Positions 36,151 to 43,901 of a stretch of DNA of 64,000 nucleotides are shown here, piece by piece; the first letter of the stretch is position 1; every line of letters starts with the position of its first letter. The notes beneath the pieces are model-generated. The model saw only the letters and a program-made list of their open reading frames with translations, had not been told where the DNA came from and searched no databases. Source of the stretch: Sandaracinus amylolyticus (lineage in GTDB: Bacteria > Myxococcota_A > Polyangia > Polyangiales > Sandaracinaceae); contig NZ_CP070225.1 of the NCBI RefSeq assembly GCF_021631985.1, positions 3,410,001 through 3,474,000 of the forward strand, written 5' to 3'. Position numbers and translations under genes: made by a program.

Positions 36151-37140
36151 ATGAACAACACCGCTGACTCCTCCACCGCGAAACCGTTGATCACCGTGGC
36201 CGGCGCGGCCAGCAAGCAGGGCCGCAGCGTGGCTGCTGCCTTGCTCGCCAGCGGCCGCTTCCGCGTACGCGCGCTCACCCGCCGCACGGACAGCCCGCCG
36301 GTGCGCGAGCTGGCCGAGCGTGGCGCCGAGATCGTCGTCGCCCCGCTCGAGCTCGGACATCGGGCCGAGCTCACCGCCGCCCTGCGCGGCTCCCACGGCG
36401 CCTTCCTCATGACGCCGCCCATCGTGAAGGAGCCGCCGGCCGACCTCGAGTACACCCTGGGCGTCGAGCTGGCCGACGCGGCGCACGCTGCGGGCGTGGA
36501 GCACGTCATATGGAGTGGGCTCGAAAACGTGGAGGCGCGCACCGGAGGCACCAAGTGGGCGCCGCACTTCACCGACAAGGCCCGGGTGGAGGACCACATT
36601 CGCGGCCTGCCGCTGCGCAGCTCCTTCCTCTACCTCGCGTTCTTCTACAGCAACTTCCTGGAGTACTACGTGCCCCAGCGCGGGCCGGATGGCAGCCTGA
36701 CCTTCGCCATCTACCTGCCGCCGGATGCACCGATGCCCTTCGTCGATCCGCTCACCGCGACCGGGCCCGCCGTGCTGGAGGTGCTCACGCATCCCGAGAC
36801 GTACGCGGGCGCGATCCTGCCGGTGATCGGCGAGATCCTGACCGCGCGGGAGATGGTGGACACCTTCGTCCGCGTCACCGGACGGAAGGCGCACTACGCC
36901 TCGGCCTACACTCGCCAGGAGCTGCTGCAGCACTTCCCGGCGTTCGGCGCGAATGAATGGCTGGTGCGCGAATTGGTGGGCATGGTGGAGTACGCCGCCG
37001 AGTACGGCTACTACGCGCCCGCGCGCGATCTCGAATGGAGCCGCAGGATCGACCCGAACGCGCTGAGCTGGGAGCAGTTCCTGAGGCGCAGCCAATGGCG
37101 AGGCGAGCTGATGAGCTTCGGTACCGCACCGGGAGCGTGA
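36151..37140 (+). CDS. NmrA-like NAD(P)-binding oxidoreductase
   Basis: A 329-residue atypical short-chain dehydrogenase. The nucleotide-binding loop near residues 14-24 (ITVAGAASKQGRSVAAALL) and FRVRALTRRTDS set up an NADP-preferring Rossmann fold. Later family features are GAFLMTPPIVKEPPADLEYT, HVIWSGLENVEA and PLRSSFLYLAFFYSNF. The catalytic YxxxK is not seen, as in NmrA sensors. It may act as a redox sensor or as a reductase. Divergent from LysR, its probable regulator. The 261 bp after it (37141-37401) contain no gene that I can support. Confidence 0.87.
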   Translation: MNNTADSSTAKPLITVAGAASKQGRSVAAALLASGRFRVRALTRRTDSPPVRELAERGAEIVVAPLELGHRAELTAALRGSHGAFLMTPPIVKEPPADLEYTLGVELADAAHAAGVEHVIWSGLENVEARTGGTKWAPHFTDKARVEDHIRGLPLRSSFLYLAFFYSNFLEYYVPQRGPDGSLTFAIYLPPDAPMPFVDPLTATGPAVLEVLTHPETYAGAILPVIGEILTAREMVDTFVRVTGRKAHYASAYTRQELLQHFPAFGANEWLVRELVGMVEYAAEYGYYAPARDLEWSRRIDPNALSWEQFLRRSQWRGELMSFGTAPGA

Positions 37141-37401
37141 GCCGCCTCGCTCGAGGTGCCGGATCGGCCGAGCCGGCTGCGCCGCGTCTCGACGACGCGA
37201 GCGCGCGCCGCGGCGAGAGCACGTGGCCGAAACCAGCATCGCGCGGCGGAACGGGCGGCAGCAGGCTGAGCTCGGCCGAGCACGATCAACAGCACGGATA
37301 CGAGAGCTTCCGGCGCGGTGTGCGGGCTCGCGAAGCCGCGTGCCGCGTCGGGCACGCTCCCATGTTCGTGCTCGTGCTCGGCTGTCTCTGCTCTTCCGAC
37401 T

Positions 37402-38853
37402 TCACAGCATCGGCGAGAACAAACGCCCCACGCCTTCCTTCACCCGCGTCACCACCGCGCGCCCGCGCCACCGCGCGAGGCTGACCTCCTCGGTCTTCGC
37501 GAGATCTTCCTCGAATATCCCCTCGAGAGCGCGCACGATCTCCGCGTCGTAGAGCACCGCGATCAGCTCGAAGTTCAGCCGGAAGCTGCGCACGTCGAGG
37601 TTCGCGCTGCCCACCGTCGCGAACCGTCCGTCCACGATCATCGCCTTCGTGTGCAGCATCCCGGGCAGGTACTCGTGGATGTGCACGCCGGCCGCGAGCA
37701 GCTCGTCGTAGAAGCTGCGCCCCGCATGGAACGTGACGCGATGGTTCGACTCGCGCGGCACGATCACCTTCACGTCCACGCCGCGCAGCGCCGCGGTCTG
37801 CAGCGCGACCAGCACCGCGCGATCGGGCACGAAGTACGGCGTCGCGATCCACACCGTGCGACGCGCCGACGCGATCGCCGCGAAGAGCAGTCGATGGATC
37901 TGCTCCACGCGCTCGTCGGGCCCCGACTCCACGATCTGCACGATCGCGTCGCCGCGCTTCGGGATCTCCGGGAAGAACGCGGGCAGCGTGAGGTCCTGTC
38001 GCGCCGCGAAGAACCAGTCCTCGACGAAGATCTTCTGCAGGTCGGTCACCGCGGGCCCGTCGATGCGCAGGTGCAGATCGCGCCAGTCGAGGAACATGTC
38101 GCCGACGTTGAGCCCGCCGCAGAACCCGACGACTCCGTCGACGATCATCAGCTTGCGGTGGTTGCGCAGGTTGATCGTCGCCGCGCGCCGGATCGGATCG
38201 AGCGGGAAGAACGGCTTCGCGATCCCACCCGCGCGCCGCAGCGGGCGACACGCGGGACCGAGCCCGACGCTGCCGAACCCGTCGTAGAGCAGGCGCACGC
38301 GCACCCCGCGCTTCGCCGCTTCGACCAGCGCGTCGAGCACGCGCCGTCCCGTGCGGTCGGGCCGGAAGATGTAGTACTCGAGGTGCACGTGATCGCGCGC
38401 GCTCGCGATCGCCTCGATCATCGCGTCGTAGGTCGCGGGCGCGCCGACCAGCACGCGCACGTCGTTGCCCGCGCGGATCTCGCCGCGCCCCATGCGCGCC
38501 GCGAGGCGCATCACGCCGCGCTGCTCCTCGGGCTGCGAGCCGATCACGCGCTCGCGCTCTTCCTCCTGCGCCGGGAACGCGCCCGCGATGCGGTCCTCGA
38601 TGCGCTCGCGCATCGGCGCGGTCTCCGCGACGCGGCGCCGCATCGGGCGGCGGATGCGATCGCGCCCGAGGTACCAGAAGAGCACCACGCCGACGACCGG
38701 CACGAAGAGCAGCACGAAGATCCACGCGAACGTCGCCGCGGGCTCCTTCTTGCGCAGGAGCACCATCGGCACGAACGCGATCGCGAGCACCTCCGCCGCG
38801 GTCGCGATCGTCGACACCACGGTCGACCACGAGAGATCGAGCCCCTCCCCCAC
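37402..38853 (-). CDS. cls: Cardiolipin synthase (phospholipase D superfamily)
   Basis: A 483-residue membrane-anchored enzyme joining two phosphatidylglycerols into cardiolipin and glycerol. Two N-terminal membrane helices (VLAIAFVPMVLL and FAWIFVLLFVPVVGVVLFW) precede the two PLD domains. Both HKD motifs are intact: HRKLMIVDG (with RNH before it, GGLN after it) and HTKAMIVDG (with GSANLDVRSF after it). Length and layout match bacterial ClsA. GTG 38853 is used. A TAGAAC box lies 6 nt upstream. Confidence 0.94.
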   Translation of the reverse strand: MGEGLDLSWSTVVSTIATAAEVLAIAFVPMVLLRKKEPAATFAWIFVLLFVPVVGVVLFWYLGRDRIRRPMRRRVAETAPMRERIEDRIAGAFPAQEEERERVIGSQPEEQRGVMRLAARMGRGEIRAGNDVRVLVGAPATYDAMIEAIASARDHVHLEYYIFRPDRTGRRVLDALVEAAKRGVRVRLLYDGFGSVGLGPACRPLRRAGGIAKPFFPLDPIRRAATINLRNHRKLMIVDGVVGFCGGLNVGDMFLDWRDLHLRIDGPAVTDLQKIFVEDWFFAARQDLTLPAFFPEIPKRGDAIVQIVESGPDERVEQIHRLLFAAIASARRTVWIATPYFVPDRAVLVALQTAALRGVDVKVIVPRESNHRVTFHAGRSFYDELLAAGVHIHEYLPGMLHTKAMIVDGRFATVGSANLDVRSFRLNFELIAVLYDAEIVRALEGIFEEDLAKTEEVSLARWRGRAVVTRVKEGVGRLFSPML

Positions 38854-38859
38854 GCGCGC

Positions 38860-38865
38860 GTTCTA
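38860..38865 (-). promoter_or_regulatory. TA-rich -10-like box before cls
   Basis: TAGAAC on the minus strand lies 6 nt before GTG 38853. Confidence 0.35.
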
Positions 38866-38920
38866 CCACTCGGCGCGCTTGCCGCGCGTGCCCACGTCGC
38901 GCGACACTGGCCGTTCTCCC

Positions 38921-39916
38921 ATGGACGACGGACTCCGGACTGCGCCCGAGACGAGCGCCACCCACTCCCACGAGCGAAACCCCGGCACCGAGCTGCACCT
39001 CGACTGGGTCGAGGACGTTCGCGTCAACAAGAGCGCGGTCGAGCGTCGATGCGCGACGCTGCCCGGCCGGCGCACCGTGAAGAAGGAGTGGCAGATCGCG
39101 TGGTTGCTCAAGGCGATCACGCTGATCGATCTGACCACGCTCGCGGGCGACGACACCCCCGGCAACGTGAGAAGGCTCTGCGCGAAGGCGCGCCAGCCGG
39201 TGCGCCGTGATCTGCTCGAGGGCCTCGGCGTCGCGGATCTGCCGATCACGACGGGCGCGGTCTGCGTCTATCACGACCTCGTGCGCACCGCGGTCGAGTC
39301 GCTCGAGGGCACGAGCATCCCGGTCGCCGCGGTGAGCACCGGATTCCCCGCGGGCCTCACGCCGCTCGACGTGCGGCTCGAGGAGATCCGTCGCTCGGTC
39401 GCCGACGGCGCGAAGGAGATCGACATCGTCATCCACCGCGCGAACGTGCTGACCGGCGACTGGCGCACGCTCTACGACGAGGTCCGCGCGATGCGCGCGG
39501 CGTGCGGCGCGGCGCACATGAAGGCGATCCTCGCGACCGGCGAGCTCGCGACGCTGCGCAACGTCGCGAAGGCGTCGATGGTCTGCATGATGGCGGGCGC
39601 CGACTTCATCAAGACGTCGACCGGCAAGGAGAGCGTCAATGCGACGCTGCCCTTCTCGCTCGTGATGGTGCGCGCGATTCGCGAGTATCGAGAGCGGACT
39701 GGCCACGTCGTCGGATACAAGCCCGCCGGCGGAATCCGCACTGCGAAACAAGCGCTCGAGTACATGGCGCTGATGAAGGAAGAGCTCGGCCGCGACTATC
39801 TCGAGCCCGACCTCTTCCGATTCGGCGCGAGCGCGCTCCTGAGCGACATCGAGCGCCAGCTCGAATTCCACCTCACGGGTCGCTACTCCGCATTCAATCG
39901 CCATCCGATGGCCTGA
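38921..39916 (+). CDS. deoC: Deoxyribose-phosphate aldolase
   Basis: A 331-residue class I aldolase that splits 2-deoxyribose-5-phosphate into acetaldehyde and glyceraldehyde-3-phosphate. The two active-site lysines are visible in HMKAILATGEL and in GADFIKTSTGKES. The proton-relay Asp lies in the segment KAITLIDLTTLAGDDTP, and VGYKPAGGIRTAKQALEYM holds the third conserved Lys. The N-terminal 50 residues are longer than in E. coli DeoC, as in the larger eukaryote-like subtype. The aldehyde dehydrogenase gene starts 14 bp downstream, so the two probably act in series, with acetaldehyde as intermediate. Confidence 0.93.
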   Translation: MDDGLRTAPETSATHSHERNPGTELHLDWVEDVRVNKSAVERRCATLPGRRTVKKEWQIAWLLKAITLIDLTTLAGDDTPGNVRRLCAKARQPVRRDLLEGLGVADLPITTGAVCVYHDLVRTAVESLEGTSIPVAAVSTGFPAGLTPLDVRLEEIRRSVADGAKEIDIVIHRANVLTGDWRTLYDEVRAMRAACGAAHMKAILATGELATLRNVAKASMVCMMAGADFIKTSTGKESVNATLPFSLVMVRAIREYRERTGHVVGYKPAGGIRTAKQALEYMALMKEELGRDYLEPDLFRFGASALLSDIERQLEFHLTGRYSAFNRHPMA

Positions 39917-39930
39917 GTCCGAGATCGCAC

Positions 39931-42345
39931 ATGGACGGATCCCTCATCAAGCGAGTGTTCGAGACGATGGAGTACGGACCTGCGCCCGAGGCCGACGGGC
40001 CCGCGAAGGAGTGGCTCGATCGACACGAGCGTCGATTCGGGCACTACATCGGTGGCAGTTGGCGTCCTGCGAACGAGCACTTCGCGACGAACGCGCCGGG
40101 CCGCAAGAACGCGAAGCTCGCCGACATCGCGCAGGGCACCGACGCCGACGTCGACGCCGCGGTGCAGGCCGCGACGAAGGCGCTGCCCGCGTGGCAGAAG
40201 CTCGGCGGTCACGGCCGCGCTCGTTATCTGTACGCGATCGCGCGCCACGTGCAGAAGCACGCGCGACTGCTCTCGGTCCTCGAGTCGCTCGACAACGGAA
40301 AGCCGATCCGCGAGTCGCGCGACGTCGACGTGCCGCTCGTCGCGCGCCACTTCTATCACCACGCGGGCTGGGCCCAGCTCATGGAGAGCGAGCTGCCCGA
40401 CAGCGCGCCGATCGGCGTCGTCGGTCAGATCATCCCGTGGAACTTCCCGCTGCTCATGCTCGCGTGGAAGATCGCGCCCGCGCTCGCGATGGGGAACACG
40501 CTGGTGCTCAAGCCGGCGGAGCTCACGCCGCTCACCGCGCTGCTCTTCGCCGAGATCTGCCACGAGGTCGGCCTGCCTCCGGGCGTCGTGAACATCGTGA
40601 CCGGCGACGGCCGCACCGGCGCCGCGCTCACCGCGCATCCCGGGGTCGCGAAGATCGCGTTCACGGGCTCGACCGAGGTCGGCCGCATCATCCGCAAGGC
40701 GACCGCGGGCACCGGCAAGAAGCTCTCGATGGAGCTCGGCGGCAAGTCGCCCTTCGTCGTCTTCGAGGACGCGGATCTCGACAGCGTGGTCGAGGGCGTC
40801 GTCGACGCGATCTGGTTCAACCAAGGTCAGGTGTGCTGCGCGGGCTCGCGCATCCTCGCGCAGGAGAGCGTCGCGCCCGAGCTGCTCGCGAAGCTGCGCG
40901 CGCGCATGGAGACGCTGCGGGTCGGCGATCCGCTCGACAAGGCGATCGACATCGGCGCGATCGTCGCGCCGGTGCAGCTCGAGCGCATCCAGGAGCTCGT
41001 GAAGCAGGGCGTCGACGAGGGCGCGTCGTTGTGGCAGCCGAGCTGGAGCTGCCCGACCGACGGCGTGTTCTATCCGCCGACCGTGCTGAGCGACGTGCAG
41101 CCCGCGAGCACCGTCGCGCAGGTCGAGATCTTCGGACCGGTCGTCGTGTTCATGACGTTCCGCACGCCGGAAGAAGCGGTCTCGCTCGCGAACAACACGA
41201 CGTACGGTCTCGCCGCGAGCGTGTGGACCGAGAGCCTCAATCTCGCGCTCGACGTCGCGCCGAAGATCAAGGCGGGCACGGTGTGGATTAACTGCACCAA
41301 CGTGTTCGACGCGGCGAGCGGCTTCGGCGGCTATCGCGAGAGCGGCTACGGGCGCGAAGGCGGCAAGGAAGGCCTCTACGAGTACGTGAAGCCGCGCTGG
41401 ATGGCCGAGACCAAGCGCGCGAAGAAGGACGCGAAGAGCGCGGCGAAGCTCTCGCCCGCCGCGACCGGCCTCGCGCCCGCGCCGCAGCCGAATGACAACG
41501 GCGTCCCCGCGATCGATCGCACCGCGAAGCTCTACATCGGCGGCAAGCAGGCGCGCCCCGATGGCTCGTACGTGCTGCCGGTGCTCGACCCGAAGGGCCG
41601 CGTCGTCGGCCACGTCGGTCAGGGCAACCGCAAGGACCTGCGCAATGCGGTCGAGGCCGCGCACGCCGCGAGCGGATGGTCCAAGCAGACCGCGCACCTG
41701 CGCGCGCAGGTCCTCTACTACCTCGCGGAGAACCTCGAGGCGCGCAGCGCCGAGCTCGCGGAGCGCATCGCGGCGATGACCGGTGATCGCAAGCGCGCGC
41801 AGGCCGAGGTGAAGAAGAGCGTCGAGCGTCTCTTCACGTACGGCGCGTGGGCCGACAAGCACGACGGCCTCGTGCACGCGACGCCGCACCGCAACGTGAC
41901 GATCGCGATGAACGAGCCGATCGGCGTGGTGGGCATCGTGTGCGGCGACGCGCATCCGCTGCTCGGCTTCGTGAGCGCGGTCGCCCCGTGCATCGCGATG
42001 GGCAACACGGTCGTCGTGGTGCCGAGCGAGCGCGCACCGCTCGCGGCGACCGACCTCTACCAGGTGTTCGACACCAGCGATCTCCCGGGCGGCGTGGTGA
42101 ACATCGTGACCGGCACGCGCGACGAGCTCGCACCGGTGCTCGCCGCGCACGACGGCGTCGACTCGATCTGGTACCTCGCGGAAGAGGGCCCGCTCGTCGC
42201 GGCGGTGGAGAGCGCGAGCGCGGGCAACATGAAGCGCACGTTCTGCGGCGAGCGCGACTGGATGGACGACACCCAGGGCGCAGGCCGCGAGCTGCTGCGC
42301 GAAGCGACCCAGGTGAAGAACATCTGGGTCCCCTACGGCGAATAG
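39931..42345 (+). CDS. Two-domain aldehyde dehydrogenase (ALDH16-like)
   Basis: An 804-residue fusion of two ALDH domains. The first (about 1-480) is a complete enzyme: PWNFPLLMLAWK, FTGSTEVG, the general base Glu in SMELGGKSPFVVF, the nucleophile Cys in FNQGQVCCAGSR, and EIFGPVVVFM. The second (about 520-804) starts again at KLYIGGKQARPDGSY and keeps the Rossmann-like core (EPIGVVGIVCGDAHPL), but has no catalytic Glu or Cys and ends early. This pairing of an active and a pseudo-domain matches ALDH16 as I know it. Located 14 bp after deoC, it probably oxidises the acetaldehyde produced there; a strong inverted repeat follows the stop. Confidence 0.9.
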   Translation: MDGSLIKRVFETMEYGPAPEADGPAKEWLDRHERRFGHYIGGSWRPANEHFATNAPGRKNAKLADIAQGTDADVDAAVQAATKALPAWQKLGGHGRARYLYAIARHVQKHARLLSVLESLDNGKPIRESRDVDVPLVARHFYHHAGWAQLMESELPDSAPIGVVGQIIPWNFPLLMLAWKIAPALAMGNTLVLKPAELTPLTALLFAEICHEVGLPPGVVNIVTGDGRTGAALTAHPGVAKIAFTGSTEVGRIIRKATAGTGKKLSMELGGKSPFVVFEDADLDSVVEGVVDAIWFNQGQVCCAGSRILAQESVAPELLAKLRARMETLRVGDPLDKAIDIGAIVAPVQLERIQELVKQGVDEGASLWQPSWSCPTDGVFYPPTVLSDVQPASTVAQVEIFGPVVVFMTFRTPEEAVSLANNTTYGLAASVWTESLNLALDVAPKIKAGTVWINCTNVFDAASGFGGYRESGYGREGGKEGLYEYVKPRWMAETKRAKKDAKSAAKLSPAATGLAPAPQPNDNGVPAIDRTAKLYIGGKQARPDGSYVLPVLDPKGRVVGHVGQGNRKDLRNAVEAAHAASGWSKQTAHLRAQVLYYLAENLEARSAELAERIAAMTGDRKRAQAEVKKSVERLFTYGAWADKHDGLVHATPHRNVTIAMNEPIGVVGIVCGDAHPLLGFVSAVAPCIAMGNTVVVVPSERAPLAATDLYQVFDTSDLPGGVVNIVTGTRDELAPVLAAHDGVDSIWYLAEEGPLVAAVESASAGNMKRTFCGERDWMDDTQGAGRELLREATQVKNIWVPYGE

Positions 42346-42360
42346 AAGAGAATTCCTCTA

Positions 42361-42406
42361 AGGAGAGCAGGAATCCAGGAGAGTGAGGAGCTCCTCCTGC
42401 TCTCCT
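42361..42406 (+). terminator. Long inverted repeat downstream of the deoC-aldehyde dehydrogenase operon
   Basis: A perfect 12-bp stem (AGGAGAGCAGGA 42361-42372 with TCCTGCTCTCCT 42395-42406) encloses a 22-nt loop that contains the palindrome GAGGAGCTCCTC. It lies 15 bp after the stop at 42345. The following sequence is only moderately T-rich, so terminator function is probable rather than certain. Confidence 0.6.
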
Positions 42407-42440
42407 CAGCGGCACTTCTTCTCGAGCCCTTCGAGGCGTG

Positions 42441-42884
42441 ATGCGCTTCCTCCTTATCGCGCTGCTTTTCCTGCTCTCCGCGTGCAATGCAGAAGACGGT
42501 CCGAGCGCCGAGGAGAGCGATCTCCTCGTCACGCTCGACGCGATCTGCGAGGCCGCGCATCGCTGCCGTGACTCGTATGCCGGCGCGACGCCGTTCATGA
42601 ACGTGTACGGCAACTCGCTCGCGGAGTGCGGCTCGACCAACGAGATCGTCGCGCGCATCGCCGGCGACGCGATCACCGACGAGCGCACGCGCTACGACGC
42701 GGACGAGAGCGCCGCGTGCCGCGCTCACGTCGAGTCCGTCACCTGCGACGGCCTGTGGAACGGCGGCGCCGTGCCGAGCTGCGACGCGATGCTCGTCGGC
42801 CTCGCGCCCTCGGACACCGAGTGCACGTTCGGCTGGGAGTGCGCGAGCGATCGCTGCACCGCCACCGAGGCGCTCTGCGAGTGA
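42441..42884 (+). CDS. Small Cys-containing lipoprotein, unknown
   Basis: A 147-residue protein. ATG 42441 (a GTG is directly before it) starts a lipoprotein signal MRFLLIALLFLLSAC with lipobox LSAC. The mature protein has about eight cysteines (ICEAAHRC, LAECGS, AACRAHVESVTC, PSCDAM, CTFGWECASDRC). DTECTFGWECASDRC resembles the disulfide knots found in myxobacterial secreted lipoproteins. Function is unknown. Dispersed repeat copy 2 follows immediately. Confidence 0.75.
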   Translation: MRFLLIALLFLLSACNAEDGPSAEESDLLVTLDAICEAAHRCRDSYAGATPFMNVYGNSLAECGSTNEIVARIAGDAITDERTRYDADESAACRAHVESVTCDGLWNGGAVPSCDAMLVGLAPSDTECTFGWECASDRCTATEALCE

Positions 42885-42900
42885 AGCGGCCCAGCTGGAG

Positions 42901-42981
42901 TGCTCGCCCGCGGAGGGCCCGCACGGGAGCGCGCGGAGCACGCGGACGGGAGGGCTCTCCGCCGGCGAGCCGATTTTGGAC
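42901..42981. repeat. Dispersed repeat, copy 2 (see 19602-19679)
   Basis: About 81 bp matching 19602-19679 block by block (TGCTCG, CCCGCACGG, AGCGCGCG, CGCGG, GGCGAGCCGAT). It lies between the lipoprotein stop and the convergent hydrolase stop, the same placement as copy 1. Confidence 0.7.
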
Positions 42982-42986
42982 ACGAC

Positions 42987-43832
42987 TCAACCCACGCCCG
43001 CCACGAAGCGCTCGATCGCCGCGACGCACTCCTCGGTCGCTTCGACCTGCGGGTAGTGCCCGACGTCGAGCGCGAGCACCTCGGCGTCCGGTCGCGCCTC
43101 GCGCGCCCACGCGAGCACGTGCCCGCCCGACACCGGATCGCGCGTCCCCCACACCAGCGCGACCGGCACCGATCGATCGCGGAACGCCGCGCGCCATCGC
43201 TCCGCGTACGTCTTCCGCTCCGCGATGTAGTGCAGCAGGCGCGGCGCCCGCGCCGCATGCACCCGCACGCCGCGCCAGTGCTCGTCCACGTCGAAACGAT
43301 CCATCCGCGTGATCAGTCGACCCATCGATCGCGCGAACGTCCGCTTGGTCACCAACACCGGCGCGAGCCACGGACCGAGCGGCCCCGCGAGGAGCTTCTG
43401 CACGAGGAGCGCGCGGTGCAGCGTCGGCTCGATCCCGCCGTTCATGAAGACCACGCCCTCGATCTCGATCCCCGAGAGCGCGCCCTCGCGACGCCGCGCC
43501 AGGAGCTCCTGCGCGATCGACACCGCGTAGTCGTGCGCGACGATCACGCAGCGCTCGACCCCGCTCGCGCGCATCACGCGAATCGCGAGATCGCACTGCG
43601 CCGCGTAGTCGATGCGCGCGACCGGCGGGGTCCCACCGAACCCGAGGAAGTCGAACGCGATGCAGCGGAACCGCGTCTCCAATCGCGCGATCACCTCCGC
43701 CCAGTCGAAGCTCGAGGTCGGGAACCCGTGGAGGAAGACGAGCGCCCGCCCTTCCCCGCGATCGCGCACGAACACCCGCACCCCCTCGAGCTCGACCTCG
43801 CGCCCGCTCGCGCGCCACTCGTCGTATCGCAT
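42987..43832 (-). CDS. Alpha/beta hydrolase, MEST-like (epoxide hydrolase/dehalogenase-type)
   Basis: A 281-residue hydrolase. ATG 43832 is preferred because GGAGGAG lies at SD distance; a TTG 8 codons upstream is the other option. The oxyanion-hole motif is VFLHGFPTSSFDW and FDFLGFG follows. The nucleophile elbow is VIVAHDYAVSIAQELL, with Asp in the nucleophile position, and the catalytic His is in LDVGHYPQVEATEE. The combination FPTSSFDW, HDYAVSIAQELL, FMNGGIEPTLHRALLVQKLL and GHYPQVE resembles vertebrate MEST/PEG1 and its bacterial relatives. Asp nucleophiles are typical of epoxide hydrolases and haloalkane dehalogenases; the substrate is unknown. Confidence 0.88.
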   Translation of the reverse strand: MRYDEWRASGREVELEGVRVFVRDRGEGRALVFLHGFPTSSFDWAEVIARLETRFRCIAFDFLGFGGTPPVARIDYAAQCDLAIRVMRASGVERCVIVAHDYAVSIAQELLARRREGALSGIEIEGVVFMNGGIEPTLHRALLVQKLLAGPLGPWLAPVLVTKRTFARSMGRLITRMDRFDVDEHWRGVRVHAARAPRLLHYIAERKTYAERWRAAFRDRSVPVALVWGTRDPVSGGHVLAWAREARPDAEVLALDVGHYPQVEATEECVAAIERFVAGVG

Positions 43833-43886
43833 CGCTTCGCTCTCCTCCTCGCCCAACGGTCAGGGCACGCGCTCCCCGCGCTGCGT

Positions 43887-43892
43887 TAGGCT
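43887..43892 (+). promoter_or_regulatory. TA-rich -10-like box before ABC exporter gene
   Basis: TAGGCT lies 9 nt before GTG 43902; no Shine-Dalgarno is visible in the gap. Confidence 0.35.
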
Positions 43893-43901
43893 CTCTCGCA
43901 C

